Assembly: GCF_009883635.2 (NCBI RefSeq)
Contig: NZ_CP026115.2
Coordinates: 4,774,001-4,838,000 of the forward strand
Reading direction: 5' to 3'
Source of the DNA: Pseudomonas putida
GTDB lineage: Bacteria > Pseudomonadota > Gammaproteobacteria > Pseudomonadales > Pseudomonadaceae
Length of the DNA: 64,000 nt
Of this stretch, positions 8,856-21,342 are shown piece after piece. The position numbers and the translations under genes are program-made. The first letter of the stretch is position 1. The number at the start of each line of letters is the position of its first letter. The notes beneath the pieces were generated by a model. That model saw only the letters and a program-made list of their open reading frames with translations. It made no database searches and had not been told where the DNA came from.

Positions 8856-11800
8856 ATGACAGCGTCCATCAGCCCAGGCTTTTCTCTTCAGGATCAGCTC
8901 ATCTCCAAGCAACTCCCCACATGGCTTCGAGGTGCGACATCAGCACAATTGGCAGCACTCAACACCAGCCTGGCCACTCAGATGCAGGCGCAGCAGGCGG
9001 TACAGCAGCTTTACGCAAGTGTCACCAGCCTGGATGATTTTGCCGGGCCGCTGCTGGAGCAGCAGCTAAGCGACTTGCATCAGGTCACAGTGGATGTGCG
9101 CAAGGCTCGCATCCATTTCGAAGTGGTACTTCCCGGTGCGGTGGCAGCCGTGCTGGGCAAGCCCACGAGGCAGATATTCGAGCATTCCTTGCTGCAGGCC
9201 GCCTTGCACAACTTCACCGCTGACGAAGCGGCTTCCATGCCGGGCGCACGGCTCCTGGACCCTGACGGAGCACCCATCGCCCTTGCGCCAGCGGCGTTTG
9301 CCGCGCTGTGTCGCGCGCTCGATCTTGGCAAACGCTATCAGCAATACCTTGCACAACAGCTGAAGGCGCCGGGGCAGGCCGTTGATCACCTGATCGAGCA
9401 AGGGTACCGGTCCACGTTGGAAGCTGAGCTACGGCTGGCGGATTTGAAGGGCGAAATCGCTCGAGGGACACTGAGCGGGTTCCTTCCCATCATTTCACCC
9501 TCCACGATTCAGGACGCTACTGGGCGCGATGCGAGCGAGGAAGTGAGGCTGGTGGCCAGGAGCTGGCGTGTCCTGGGCAAGGAAGTGCGGGGCGCAATGG
9601 CCTTTGAGGTACGACGTTCAGGGCGCAGCGACGCACCGCTCGAGGGCGTGGTGTGCTGGATTCCGGGTGATGAGCAGGGTGCGGTCACGTGGTATGAAAA
9701 CTGGCAATCGCTGTTTGCCACACTTGGGAAGCTGTTCCGTCTGCCAGGTTATGCCGAGTTCTTTCAACGCTTCATTGGCGAGCGTGATCGCATCGCGTTT
9801 TCCCGTGCGTTGGGCAAGGCCAGCACGAGCCGTGCGGCGTATGAAGCGGTCGAACTCGATGGGCGCCCAGGCCCCCAGGTAGCCGAGCCGTTCCAGCACA
9901 TGTGCAAGGTGCAGATCGACACGCTGTTCGAAAATGCCCTGGAGTTGGCCCCGCCGACAGCCGACAAGGACAGCATGGAGCGGGACCTGCGTTTGCACTT
10001 TTATGTGGACGCGGGCCTCTCGGCGCTTGGCTTGGCGAGCCTGCTGGTGCCTTGGCTTGGCTTGCCTCTGCTGGCTGTGGCGGCCTATGAAGTGATGGAT
10101 GGGGTATACGAAGGGTGGGCAGACTGGCAGCTCGGTGATCGTCAGGCCGCGCTCGAGCACCTGTTGGGGGTTGCCGAGAGCGTTGCCCTGGTCGGCGTTG
10201 GGGTAGGGGTGGGTGTTGCGGGTCAGCGTCTGTTGAAAAGTGCCTCGGTGGTAAAGCAGCTGATACCCGTGCCGATCAACGAGAGCCAGCTCAGGCTGAT
10301 CCATCCGGAGCTGCCGGGTTACGATGTGCTTGACGATAGCTTGTCTGTCGGAGAACGGCGCGGTGAGCCTGGCCAGGAATATCTGCGCACCGCTGGCGGT
10401 ACGTATCGGGTCACCCAGGACCCACTGACGCAGGCGCTGTCCATCCAGCATCCGACCCGATCCAGTGCCTACTCGCCAAGTTTGATACACAACGGTGCCG
10501 GGGGCTGGCGGCACGAGTTCGAGGCACCGCAACAATGGCAGGGTGAATCACTGCTGTTCCGGCGCCTGAGCAGCGAGCTGGACGAGGTGCCTCACGAGGC
10601 TCTTCACGATGTACTGCTAGCCACGGGTTTCGACGAGGCGCGCTTGCGCTGGCTGCACCTTGAAAACATGCCCGCACCCGCGCGTCTGCTGGATGCGCTG
10701 CAGCGCCAGCAGCTGCATCAGCAGGAGCCAGCCCTTCAAGGGCAGGCCTTCGAGACACGTCTGAGGCAACAGTCCGACGAGCCGACGCCTGCACAACGGG
10801 TACTGATGAACGCCTTCCCCGGGTTGACCGGGCGCGGCGCTGGCGAAATTGTCGGCCGTGCCGATCCAAACGTTGTTCAGTCGATGATCGAACGGCAGAA
10901 AGTGCCTATGGCGCTTGCAGGTGAGGCTCGCTGGTTTCTGCGTGACAGCCGGGTCGACAGGGCCTGTGCGGGGCTTCGGCAGACAGCGGCCGTCAACGCC
11001 GATACCGAGCGGTTGGCAATCGGCCTGTTGGCGGATGCCGCGCCGTGGCCACAGGGTGTCAGGTTGGAACTGCACGATAGCGAGGGCAGGGTGGTCGCCC
11101 GGGCAGGCGCCGATTCCGCCAGGCAGGTGCGGGTGATCGTGCGTGAGGGGGCAACCTATCGGTCTTTTGACAGCACAGGAAGTCTGCTTACCAACGACGC
11201 GTTGGGGGACACCTTGTACAAGGCCCTGCTGGTGCAGATGGACGGGCAACAGAAAGGCGGGCTGCAGGGGGCTGGCCAATCACCTGCGCAGTTGGCAGAT
11301 TGGCTCAGCCAGCGTGCTTTCTCTCAGCGTGACATCGCGGCGCAACTGATCGGGCTGCCACCGCTGCCCAGGGGGTTGAAGCCCCCGGTGAAGCAAGGGG
11401 ATGGTCGCCTGGGCTATCCATTGAGTGGCGGAACCCACAATCAACTGGCGGGTGAGGACCTGCCGTCGCAGATCGAGGGTGACGAAGCCCATCCAGGCTC
11501 TCTGGAGCAAGGGTTGCGTCAACTGTTCCCGACCCGCGATGAGGCGACCTTGCAAGGCTACCTACGAGCGCTCGGTGGCCATCAGGCCCATGATCCCTGG
11601 CCTGCTTACCGCGAGCTGGTGATACAGGTAAGGGCACTGCGCCGCAGCTTGTCCCTCTGGCGCGGCCTGGATGAGCAGCGTTCGCGCGTGGCGCAGGAGA
11701 TTTTCGAAGCCTGGCAGCCTGAGTTGAGTGGCGAGACGCCTGCCTTTGCGCTGGATCTGGACGGGCAGACCCCCGGTGGGCTGCCGGATCTTCCAGACGC

Positions 11801-13352
11801 GGTCGGGTGGAGCCGTTTGACCCGCTTGACCTTGCGCAACATCGACCTCGCCCAATTCGATGCCCGGTTGGCAAGCCGTTTGGGTGGTGTGCGCCATTTG
11901 AGTCTGATCGACAGTGGCATCACCACTGTTCCAGACTGGCTATTGACCCTGGACCAGCTGCGAGAGCTGAGTCTTCGCAACAACCGGCTGTCATCCTTGC
12001 CAGAGGCGTTGTCACGGCTGAGCCGTCTGACGCAACTGGACCTCGCCCACAATCAGCTCACCACAGTGCCCGAGGTGTTGGGCCGGCTAAGCCAGATCAG
12101 GGTGTTGAACCTGGAAAACAACAGGATTGTGGTCGATGCGCTGGGGCGTACTCGCCTCGCCCGGCTGTACCGGCTGCAGGTCCTGGTGCTGAGCCACAAC
12201 CCGCCAAGCGACTTGCGATCCCTGCCGAACAATGTTGCCTTGGAGCGGGTGTCATTGCGTTTTGCAGGTCTCACGGAATTCCCTGTCGCCTTGTTCCGGC
12301 AGCATCCTGCCATGCACTTGACCCTCGAAGGTAACCAGATCGCAGAGCTGAGCGATGAGGCGGTGCGGGCCGTGCGCCGCCATGGTGCGCAGATCAACCT
12401 CGATTACAACCCGTTGTCGGAAGGCACCCTCGCGCGAATGGCTGCCCCTGAAGCTGGATTGCCAGTACCTCAGATACGACAGAGAACATACGCCATCGGT
12501 GGGCCTGCCGAGGGTGGTATCTGGTTGAATGGGTTGCAAGGGGATGCGCTTGCTCAGCGGCAAGCGCAGTGGCAGCGCTTGGTAGCTGAGCCGGACGCCT
12601 TGCCTCTGCGGGACTTTTTGAACGATTTGGCTCGGTCGAGAGAATTTTTCAGGCATCCGGAACGGATCAGAGCTCGGGTCTGGGCGTTGCTCGATGCCTG
12701 CGAACTCGATGAGCAATTGCGCCAGGTCGTGTTTGCAGAGGCGGACACGGGCCCCACGTGCGCAGACCAGCGTCTGCTGCTGCTCAATATGTTGGAGATC
12801 CGCGTCATGGTTACCCAACGACTGGCCGGCGTGGCAGCATCCGAGTCCCAGGCAGCGTACCTGGAAATCGGGCGTGGTCTGTATCGCCTGGATCAGGTGA
12901 ACCGGGTGGCGTTTGAACACCTGAGACGCCTTGAGGAACAAGGCGTGGAGCACGATGACGTGGAGGTGATCATGGCCTATCGTCAGGATCTGGCCGAGCC
13001 ACTGGCGCTGCCCATGCAGGCAGATCAGATGCACTATCGGCAAGTCGCTCAGGTTTCTGCGGCTGACATTCAAAGCGCGCTCACCCAGGTACTGGCTGGC
13101 GAGGATGTCGAATCGTTGAGTGAGTCGCTGATGTCACGGGATTTCTGGCAGGCGTATCTCTGGGCTCAATACCCTCAGCAGTTCAACGCTCTGGATGAGG
13201 AGTTCGCTGGTCGCATGGACGCACTGGCGGATCAGGATGACGCTGACTTCGCCCAGCAAGCGGGCGCTTTGGCCGCCGAGCGCAACGCCCGGCTGAGTCA
13301 ATTGTTCCTGACATTGACCCGTGCGGCCTACCAGCGCGGTATGCCCCACTGA
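8856..13352 (+). CDS. Large LRR protein with C-terminal NEL E3 ubiquitin-ligase domain (paralog 1)
   Basis: 1498 residues from the ATG at 8856 (GGAG upstream). Order: an N-terminal DUF6543/dermonecrotic-toxin-like region (SISPGFSLQDQLISKQLPTW); a hydrophobic stretch at about 385-455 with ADWQLGDRQAALEHLLGVAE; a region with GRLGYPLSGG; an LRR block at about 975-1165 (LRELSLRNNRLSSLPEALSR, LTQLDLAHNQLTTVPEVLGR); and a NEL domain from about 1200 with catalytic Cys1302 in GPTCADQRLLLLNMLEIRVM, the CxD motif of IpaH/SspH ligases. No Sec signal is seen. NEL enzymes ubiquitinate host proteins after delivery into eukaryotic cells; the secretion route is unknown. About 290 bases upstream hold no gene. 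Confidence 0.85.
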   Translation: MTASISPGFSLQDQLISKQLPTWLRGATSAQLAALNTSLATQMQAQQAVQQLYASVTSLDDFAGPLLEQQLSDLHQVTVDVRKARIHFEVVLPGAVAAVLGKPTRQIFEHSLLQAALHNFTADEAASMPGARLLDPDGAPIALAPAAFAALCRALDLGKRYQQYLAQQLKAPGQAVDHLIEQGYRSTLEAELRLADLKGEIARGTLSGFLPIISPSTIQDATGRDASEEVRLVARSWRVLGKEVRGAMAFEVRRSGRSDAPLEGVVCWIPGDEQGAVTWYENWQSLFATLGKLFRLPGYAEFFQRFIGERDRIAFSRALGKASTSRAAYEAVELDGRPGPQVAEPFQHMCKVQIDTLFENALELAPPTADKDSMERDLRLHFYVDAGLSALGLASLLVPWLGLPLLAVAAYEVMDGVYEGWADWQLGDRQAALEHLLGVAESVALVGVGVGVGVAGQRLLKSASVVKQLIPVPINESQLRLIHPELPGYDVLDDSLSVGERRGEPGQEYLRTAGGTYRVTQDPLTQALSIQHPTRSSAYSPSLIHNGAGGWRHEFEAPQQWQGESLLFRRLSSELDEVPHEALHDVLLATGFDEARLRWLHLENMPAPARLLDALQRQQLHQQEPALQGQAFETRLRQQSDEPTPAQRVLMNAFPGLTGRGAGEIVGRADPNVVQSMIERQKVPMALAGEARWFLRDSRVDRACAGLRQTAAVNADTERLAIGLLADAAPWPQGVRLELHDSEGRVVARAGADSARQVRVIVREGATYRSFDSTGSLLTNDALGDTLYKALLVQMDGQQKGGLQGAGQSPAQLADWLSQRAFSQRDIAAQLIGLPPLPRGLKPPVKQGDGRLGYPLSGGTHNQLAGEDLPSQIEGDEAHPGSLEQGLRQLFPTRDEATLQGYLRALGGHQAHDPWPAYRELVIQVRALRRSLSLWRGLDEQRSRVAQEIFEAWQPELSGETPAFALDLDGQTPGGLPDLPDAVGWSRLTRLTLRNIDLAQFDARLASRLGGVRHLSLIDSGITTVPDWLLTLDQLRELSLRNNRLSSLPEALSRLSRLTQLDLAHNQLTTVPEVLGRLSQIRVLNLENNRIVVDALGRTRLARLYRLQVLVLSHNPPSDLRSLPNNVALERVSLRFAGLTEFPVALFRQHPAMHLTLEGNQIAELSDEAVRAVRRHGAQINLDYNPLSEGTLARMAAPEAGLPVPQIRQRTYAIGGPAEGGIWLNGLQGDALAQRQAQWQRLVAEPDALPLRDFLNDLARSREFFRHPERIRARVWALLDACELDEQLRQVVFAEADTGPTCADQRLLLLNMLEIRVMVTQRLAGVAASESQAAYLEIGRGLYRLDQVNRVAFEHLRRLEEQGVEHDDVEVIMAYRQDLAEPLALPMQADQMHYRQVAQVSAADIQSALTQVLAGEDVESLSESLMSRDFWQAYLWAQYPQQFNALDEEFAGRMDALADQDDADFAQQAGALAAERNARLSQLFLTLTRAAYQRGMPH

Positions 13353-13371
13353 CGCCTCTGGCAAAAGGTGA

Positions 13372-13412
13372 AAAGCCCGCCTGACACCTGTGCCATGGCG
13401 GGCTTTCTGGTT
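13372..13412. terminator. Bidirectional terminator between the NEL gene and DUF934 gene
   Basis: A 10-bp perfect stem AAAGCCCGCC (13372-13381) and GGCGGGCTTT (13397-13406) with a 15-base loop. The A-tract and T-tract in the stem ends serve both strands. It sits in the 67-base gap between two convergent genes. Confidence 0.75.
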
Positions 13413-13419
13413 TGCACGA

Positions 13420-13914
13420 TCAGCGGCGGCGGAACAGTGGCAGCGGCTCGTCGGTGGCGCCCTGGTAGGTCACCGAGAAGTCCTTCAGGCTCTGCAGCGC
13501 GTCTTCCGGGTCCTTGTCGGCACGGATGGCGAACGCGTCGAAGCCGCAGCGGGCCATGAAGAACAGCTGGTCGCGCAGCACGTCGCCGATGGCGCGCAGC
13601 TCGCCCTTGTAGCCGTAGCGGTCACGCAGCAGGCGCGCATTCGAATAGCTGCGCCCGTCGGTGAAGGCCGGGAAGTTCAGGGCGATGACCTGGAAGTGCT
13701 GCACGTCGTCGCCGATTTCTTCCGCTTCCTGGTCGCTGTCCAGCCACACGCCCAGGCCGCCGTCGCGGGCCTTGAGCACGTGGGCATGGTCGCGCCACAT
13801 TTGCAGCGGGACGATGTAGTCGTCGCAGTTGCTCAGCTCGTCGAACGAGAAGTCCTTGGGCAGCAGGTGCCAGGTTTCGTCGACGATCTGGTTGTTCTTA
13901 ATGATTCGCTGCAT
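13420..13914 (-). CDS. DUF934 protein of the sulfite-reduction operon
   Basis: 164 residues, starting MQRIIKNNQIVDETWHLLPK. The DUF934 core is visible: VPLQMWRDHAHVLKARDGGL, VQHFQVIALNFPAFTDGRSY, SNARLLRDRYGYKGELRAIG and DQLFFMARCGFDAFAIRADK. The gene overlaps the end of the sulfite reductase gene by 17 bases, so it is co-translated with it. In proteobacteria this protein accompanies siroheme sulfite/nitrite reductases, and a role in electron delivery or assembly is suspected but not proven. Confidence 0.88.
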   Translation of the reverse strand: MQRIIKNNQIVDETWHLLPKDFSFDELSNCDDYIVPLQMWRDHAHVLKARDGGLGVWLDSDQEAEEIGDDVQHFQVIALNFPAFTDGRSYSNARLLRDRYGYKGELRAIGDVLRDQLFFMARCGFDAFAIRADKDPEDALQSLKDFSVTYQGATDEPLPLFRRR

Positions 13915-15550
13915 AGACGCGTTCCTTGAAGGGGTCGATGCCGATACGCTGGTAGGTGTCGATGAAACGCTCTTCCTCGGTACGTCGTTCGACGTACACG
14001 GCGATCAGCTTCTCGATCACATCGGCCATGTCATCCTGGGCGAAGGACGGGCCGAGGATCTTGCCCAGGCTTGCGTCGCGCGCGGCATTGCCGCCCAGCG
14101 ATACCTGGTAGAACTCCTCGCCCTTCTTGTCCACCCCGAGGATGCCGATGTGGCCGACGTGGTGGTGGCCGCAGGCGTTCATGCAGCCAGAGATGTTCAG
14201 GTCGATCTCGCCGATGTCGAACAGGTAATCCAGGTCGTCGAAACGGCGCTGGATGGATTCGGCGATCGGGATCGACTTGGCGTTGGCCAGCGAGCAGTAG
14301 TCACCGCCCGGGCAGCAGATGATGTCGGTCAGCAGGCCGATGTTCGGCGTGGCGAAGCCGCCCTCGCGCAGTTCCATCCACAGCGCGTGCAGCTGGCGCT
14401 GCTCGACGTCGGCGAGGATGATGTTCTGCTCGTGGGAGGTGCGCAGGAAGCCGAAGCTGTAGCGCTCGGCGAGGTCCGCCACGGCGTCCAGCTGCTTGTC
14501 GGTCAGGTCGCCAGGAGCAACGCCGGTCGGCTTGAGCGACAGGGTCACCGAAACGTAGCCTGGGCGCTTGTGGGCGCGGGTGTTGCGCGAGCGCCAGCGG
14601 GCGAAGCCTGGGAATTCGGCGTCCTGGGCGCTGTAGTCGACGTTGTCGAGGGCCAGGTACTCAGGGTCGACGAAGTGGCGCGAGACGCGCTGGACTTCGG
14701 CTTCGGTCAGGGTAGTGCTGCCGCCGCGCAGGTGGGCCATTTCGGCCTCGACCTTCTCGGCGAACACTTCCGGGGTCAGTGCCTTGACCAGGATCTTGAT
14801 CCGCGCCTTGTACTTGTTGTCACGGCGACCGTAACGGTTGTACACGCGCAGGATGGCGTCGAGGTAGCTGATCAGGTCCTGCCACGGCAGGAACTCGTTG
14901 ATGAACGAGCCGACCACCGGGGTGCGGCCCAGGCCACCACCGACCAGCACGCGGAAGCCCAGCTCACCAGCGGCGTTGCGCACCGGCTCCAGGCCGATGT
15001 CGTGCACCTCGATGGCGGCGCGGTCTTCCTTCGAGCCGTTGATGGCAATCTTGAACTTGCGCGGCAGGTAGGCGAATTCCGGGTGGAAGGTGGTCCACTG
15101 GCGGACGATTTCGCACCAGGGGCGCGGGTCGACGATTTCATCCGCGGCAACACCGGCGAACTGGTCGGTGGTGGTGTTGCGCAGGCAGTTGCCGCTGGTC
15201 TGGATCGCGTGCATCTGCACGGTGGCCAGCTCGGCGAGGATGTCCGGGATGTCTTCCAGCGCCGGCCAGTTGTACTGCACGTTCTGGCGGGTGGAAATGT
15301 GGGCATAGCCCTTGTCGTAGTCGCGGGCGATCTTGGCCAGGGTGCGAACCTGGTTGGCGTTCAGCTGGCCGTACGGAACGGCGACACGCAGCATCGGCGC
15401 GAAACGTTGGATATAGAGGCCGTTCTGCAGGCGCAGAGGGCGGAATTCTTCTTCGCTCAGCTCACCGGCCAGGTAGCGGCGGGTCTGATCCCGGAACTGC
15501 TTGACGCGGTCCTCGATGATCCGCTGATCGTACTCGTCGTATACGTACAT
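13898..15550 (-). CDS. cysI: Assimilatory sulfite reductase, siroheme hemoprotein
   Basis: 550 residues. Two nitrite/sulfite reductase ferredoxin-like halves are present (QRFAPMLRVAVPYGQLNANQ near the N-terminus) with the 4Fe-4S/siroheme ligands in IICCPGGDYCSLANAKS and NISGCMNACGHHHVGHIGIL. It reduces sulfite to sulfide for cysteine synthesis in the cytoplasm. RQNVQYNWPALEDIPDIL is another family block. The DUF934 gene follows with a 17-base overlap. There is no cysJ flavoprotein gene nearby, as usual in Pseudomonas, so reducing power probably comes from ferredoxin or another donor. The ATG at 15550 is the only good start. Confidence 0.93.
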   Translation of the reverse strand: MYVYDEYDQRIIEDRVKQFRDQTRRYLAGELSEEEFRPLRLQNGLYIQRFAPMLRVAVPYGQLNANQVRTLAKIARDYDKGYAHISTRQNVQYNWPALEDIPDILAELATVQMHAIQTSGNCLRNTTTDQFAGVAADEIVDPRPWCEIVRQWTTFHPEFAYLPRKFKIAINGSKEDRAAIEVHDIGLEPVRNAAGELGFRVLVGGGLGRTPVVGSFINEFLPWQDLISYLDAILRVYNRYGRRDNKYKARIKILVKALTPEVFAEKVEAEMAHLRGGSTTLTEAEVQRVSRHFVDPEYLALDNVDYSAQDAEFPGFARWRSRNTRAHKRPGYVSVTLSLKPTGVAPGDLTDKQLDAVADLAERYSFGFLRTSHEQNIILADVEQRQLHALWMELREGGFATPNIGLLTDIICCPGGDYCSLANAKSIPIAESIQRRFDDLDYLFDIGEIDLNISGCMNACGHHHVGHIGILGVDKKGEEFYQVSLGGNAARDASLGKILGPSFAQDDMADVIEKLIAVYVERRTEEERFIDTYQRIGIDPFKERVYAANH

Positions 15551-15764
15551 AAAAGTCCTGTCTCAGGCTGCATGCAGCTATTCGCGCGCACGGCCGCGCA
15601 CTCCGGTTCGGAGCCGGGGAACGATAGCAGGTTGGGTTTATGCGCTAAAGTGATGTTTTTGCATATGAAAAGAACCAAAAGAACTAAGTGAGACTGACTG
15701 CCATTTGGTACCCCTGTGTGCGACAGGTTTATACTCGGCGGTTTGTTTCAAAGGGTGTATCCGC

Positions 15765-16841
15765 ATGCTCAAGGCGCTTTGCCAAAGCTTGTGCCTGGGC
15801 CTGCCACTGGCAGCCTCCGCCCAGGCCGCCTCGGTGGTCTTTCTCAATCCTGGCCTGTCGGACGAGACATTCTGGACCAACTACTCGCGTTTCATGCAGG
15901 CTGCTGCAGATGAGCTGGGCATGTCGCTGCGGGTGGAGTACAGCGAGCGCGATGCAGCGCTGGCGATGAGCCAGGCGCGGGCCATTCTCAAGGGCCCGCA
16001 GCGGCCGGACTACCTGGTGCTGGTCAATGAGCAGTATGTTGCGCCGGAGATCATCCGCCTGTCACAGGGCACCGGGGTCAAGCTGTTCCTGGTCAATAAC
16101 GGCCTCACCGCCACCCAGGCCAGAAGCATCCAGGCCCAGCCCGACAGGTACGGGCAGATACTCGGCACCTTGACTGCCAATGACGAGCAGGCGGGCTTTC
16201 GCATGTTGCACGAGATGGTCGCCTTGCTGCCGCGTGACAATGAGCCGATCGACCTGGTGGCCTTTGCCGGGGTCAAGACCACTCCGGCTTCACAATTGCG
16301 AGAAGCGGGCATGCGCCGGGCATTGGCCGACTTTCCTCAGGTGCGCCTGCGCCAGGTGGTGTACGGCGGCTGGAACCGTGAGCGCGCCTACGAGCAGGCG
16401 CAGCAATTGCTGCAGCGCTACCCGAAGACCCGGCTGGTGTGGGCGGCCAACGACCAGATGGCCCTGGGTGCGATGCAGGCGTTCGAGGAGGCCGGGCGCA
16501 AGCCTGGGCGCGATGTGGTGTTCGCCGCCGTCAACAGTTCAGCGCAAGCCCTGCGCGCCCGTATCGATGGGCGCCTGGGCGTGCTGATGGGCGGGCATAC
16601 CACGCTGGGTGGCTGGGCCATGGTCATGCTGCACGACGATGCCCAGGGCCTGGAGGTGAATCGCGACGGCAAGCGAGAGCACACGCTGCCAGTGCTGCAG
16701 TCGATCGACCAGGCCAAGGCGCGGCGATGGCTGAAGCTGCTGGAACGGGACGACTACGGCGTCGATTTCCAGCATTACAGCGCCGAAGGGCGCCCGCCGA
16801 GCTACCAGTACCCGTTTCTGACGTCACCCGTCGACTATTGA
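15765..16841 (+). CDS. Periplasmic sugar-type ABC substrate-binding protein
   Basis: 358 residues from ATG 15765, which starts a signal peptide (LCQSLCLGLPLAASAQAASV). The mature protein has the LacI/RbsB periplasmic-binding fold: VVFLNPGLSDETFWTNYSRF, a middle segment DNEPIDLVAFAGVKTTPASQ and LVWAANDQMALGAMQAFEEA. No ABC permease or ATPase gene is next to it, so it may act as a sensor partner or serve a distant transporter. The ligand is not predictable. The upstream longer frame is not used because the signal peptide begins at this Met. Confidence 0.8.
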   Translation: MLKALCQSLCLGLPLAASAQAASVVFLNPGLSDETFWTNYSRFMQAAADELGMSLRVEYSERDAALAMSQARAILKGPQRPDYLVLVNEQYVAPEIIRLSQGTGVKLFLVNNGLTATQARSIQAQPDRYGQILGTLTANDEQAGFRMLHEMVALLPRDNEPIDLVAFAGVKTTPASQLREAGMRRALADFPQVRLRQVVYGGWNRERAYEQAQQLLQRYPKTRLVWAANDQMALGAMQAFEEAGRKPGRDVVFAAVNSSAQALRARIDGRLGVLMGGHTTLGGWAMVMLHDDAQGLEVNRDGKREHTLPVLQSIDQAKARRWLKLLERDDYGVDFQHYSAEGRPPSYQYPFLTSPVDY

Positions 16842-16926
16842 AAGACCTTGCTTGAGAGAAGGGCATTGCTCGTCTTAACTGCTGGTGGTGAAGTGCATTC
16901 CCATAACCACTACAAGAGGCAATGCA

Positions 16927-17040
16927 ATGGGAAACTCTACCAAGGTCCGCAAAGCTGACAGCAGTGTCGATGCCTGGGCGATCCTCTGCCTGATCGTCCT
17001 GGTGGTGGTCACTGCCGTGTATTGGGTCAGCCACCAGTGA
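16927..17040 (+). CDS. 37-residue single-pass membrane protein
   Basis: A short gene: ATG 16927 with AAGAGG before it, stop TGA at 17038-17040. The protein begins MGNSTKVRKADSSVDAWAIL and continues as one hydrophobic helix (LCLIVLVVVTAVYWVSHQ) to its end. The basic N-terminus suggests N-in topology. A strong terminator follows directly, which supports a transcribed unit. The function is unknown; small proteins of this shape often tune a larger membrane complex. Confidence 0.65.
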   Translation: MGNSTKVRKADSSVDAWAILCLIVLVVVTAVYWVSHQ

Positions 17041-17069
17041 CTTGAATCTCAAGACCGTGATGCCGCCAG

Positions 17070-17109
17070 AACGCCTGCGGGAGGGAAACCCGCAGGCGTT
17101 TTACTTTTT
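17070..17109 (+). terminator. Strong rho-independent terminator
   Basis: An 11-12 bp GC-rich stem AACGCCTGCGGG and CCCGCAGGCGTT with a short loop, followed by TTTACTTTTT. It ends the transcript of the 37-residue membrane protein and possibly of the binding-protein gene. Confidence 0.9.
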
Positions 17110-17118
17110 GTGGAGCGC

Positions 17119-17337
17119 TCAGTGGGCAGTGAGGTGCAGCGCCAATTGCACCAGGCCGATCAGCACGGCGATGAACACCAGGGTGAACAGGGTGCCCATC
17201 ACGATGAAATGGCTGGCCTTGCCGTGGGTGAAGTCGCGGGCGCGGTTCTTGCCGCTCTGCACGCCGAAGGCGGCGGCGAGGATGCTGTGCAGCATCTGCC
17301 AGAAGGTTGGGGGCTTGCCTTGGCTGGAATCGTCCAT
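17119..17337 (-). CDS. DUF2970 small membrane protein
   Basis: 72 residues from ATG 17337 with AGGAG eight bases upstream. MDDSSQGKPPTFWQMLHSIL, then AAAFGVQSGKNRARDFTHGK and one C-terminal TM helix (FIVMGTLFTLVFIAVLIGLV). The block WQMLHSILAAAFGVQS is the DUF2970 signature. The role is unknown; it lies between a REP hairpin and a terminator as a single-gene unit. Confidence 0.85.
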   Translation of the reverse strand: MDDSSQGKPPTFWQMLHSILAAAFGVQSGKNRARDFTHGKASHFIVMGTLFTLVFIAVLIGLVQLALHLTAH

Positions 17338-17404
17338 GGTGGCTCCTGAAGAATCAGAGGCAATCAGGGACAGTGTAGGCAATGGGTGAGAGGTTGTCTG
17401 TGCC

Positions 17405-17436
17405 GGCCTCCTCGCGGGCACGCCCGCGAAGAGGCC
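17405..17436. repeat. REP-type hairpin downstream of metH
   Basis: GGCCTCCTCGCGGGC, a short loop, then GCCCGCGAAGAGGCC: an imperfect inverted repeat of the P. putida REP type. It lies just past the metH stop and in front of the DUF2970 gene. A near copy lies at 49944-49972. Confidence 0.75.
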
Positions 17437-17445
17437 AGTGCGGTC

Positions 17446-21153
<3,708 letters not shown>

Positions 21154-21342
21154 AGGAACTACCTGGTCGGGCAAATATCAGAAGGTGCCGAATCATAACA
21201 AAGCTGCGCGGTTTTTAGGCGTATTGCCCATTTGCATGAATTCTGTTCATGTTGGGCGGGCGTTGTGCAAGCTATGCAAACAGAGCACCCAAGGACGACC
21301 AGGCAAATCGTGATGGCTTTCAATACCCAGGACTTTCCGCAC

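Noticed and set aside
21154..21342. Possible cobalamin or SAM riboswitch ahead of metH
   Set aside because: The gap is short and shared with cti; I saw no B12-box or SAM-type stems.
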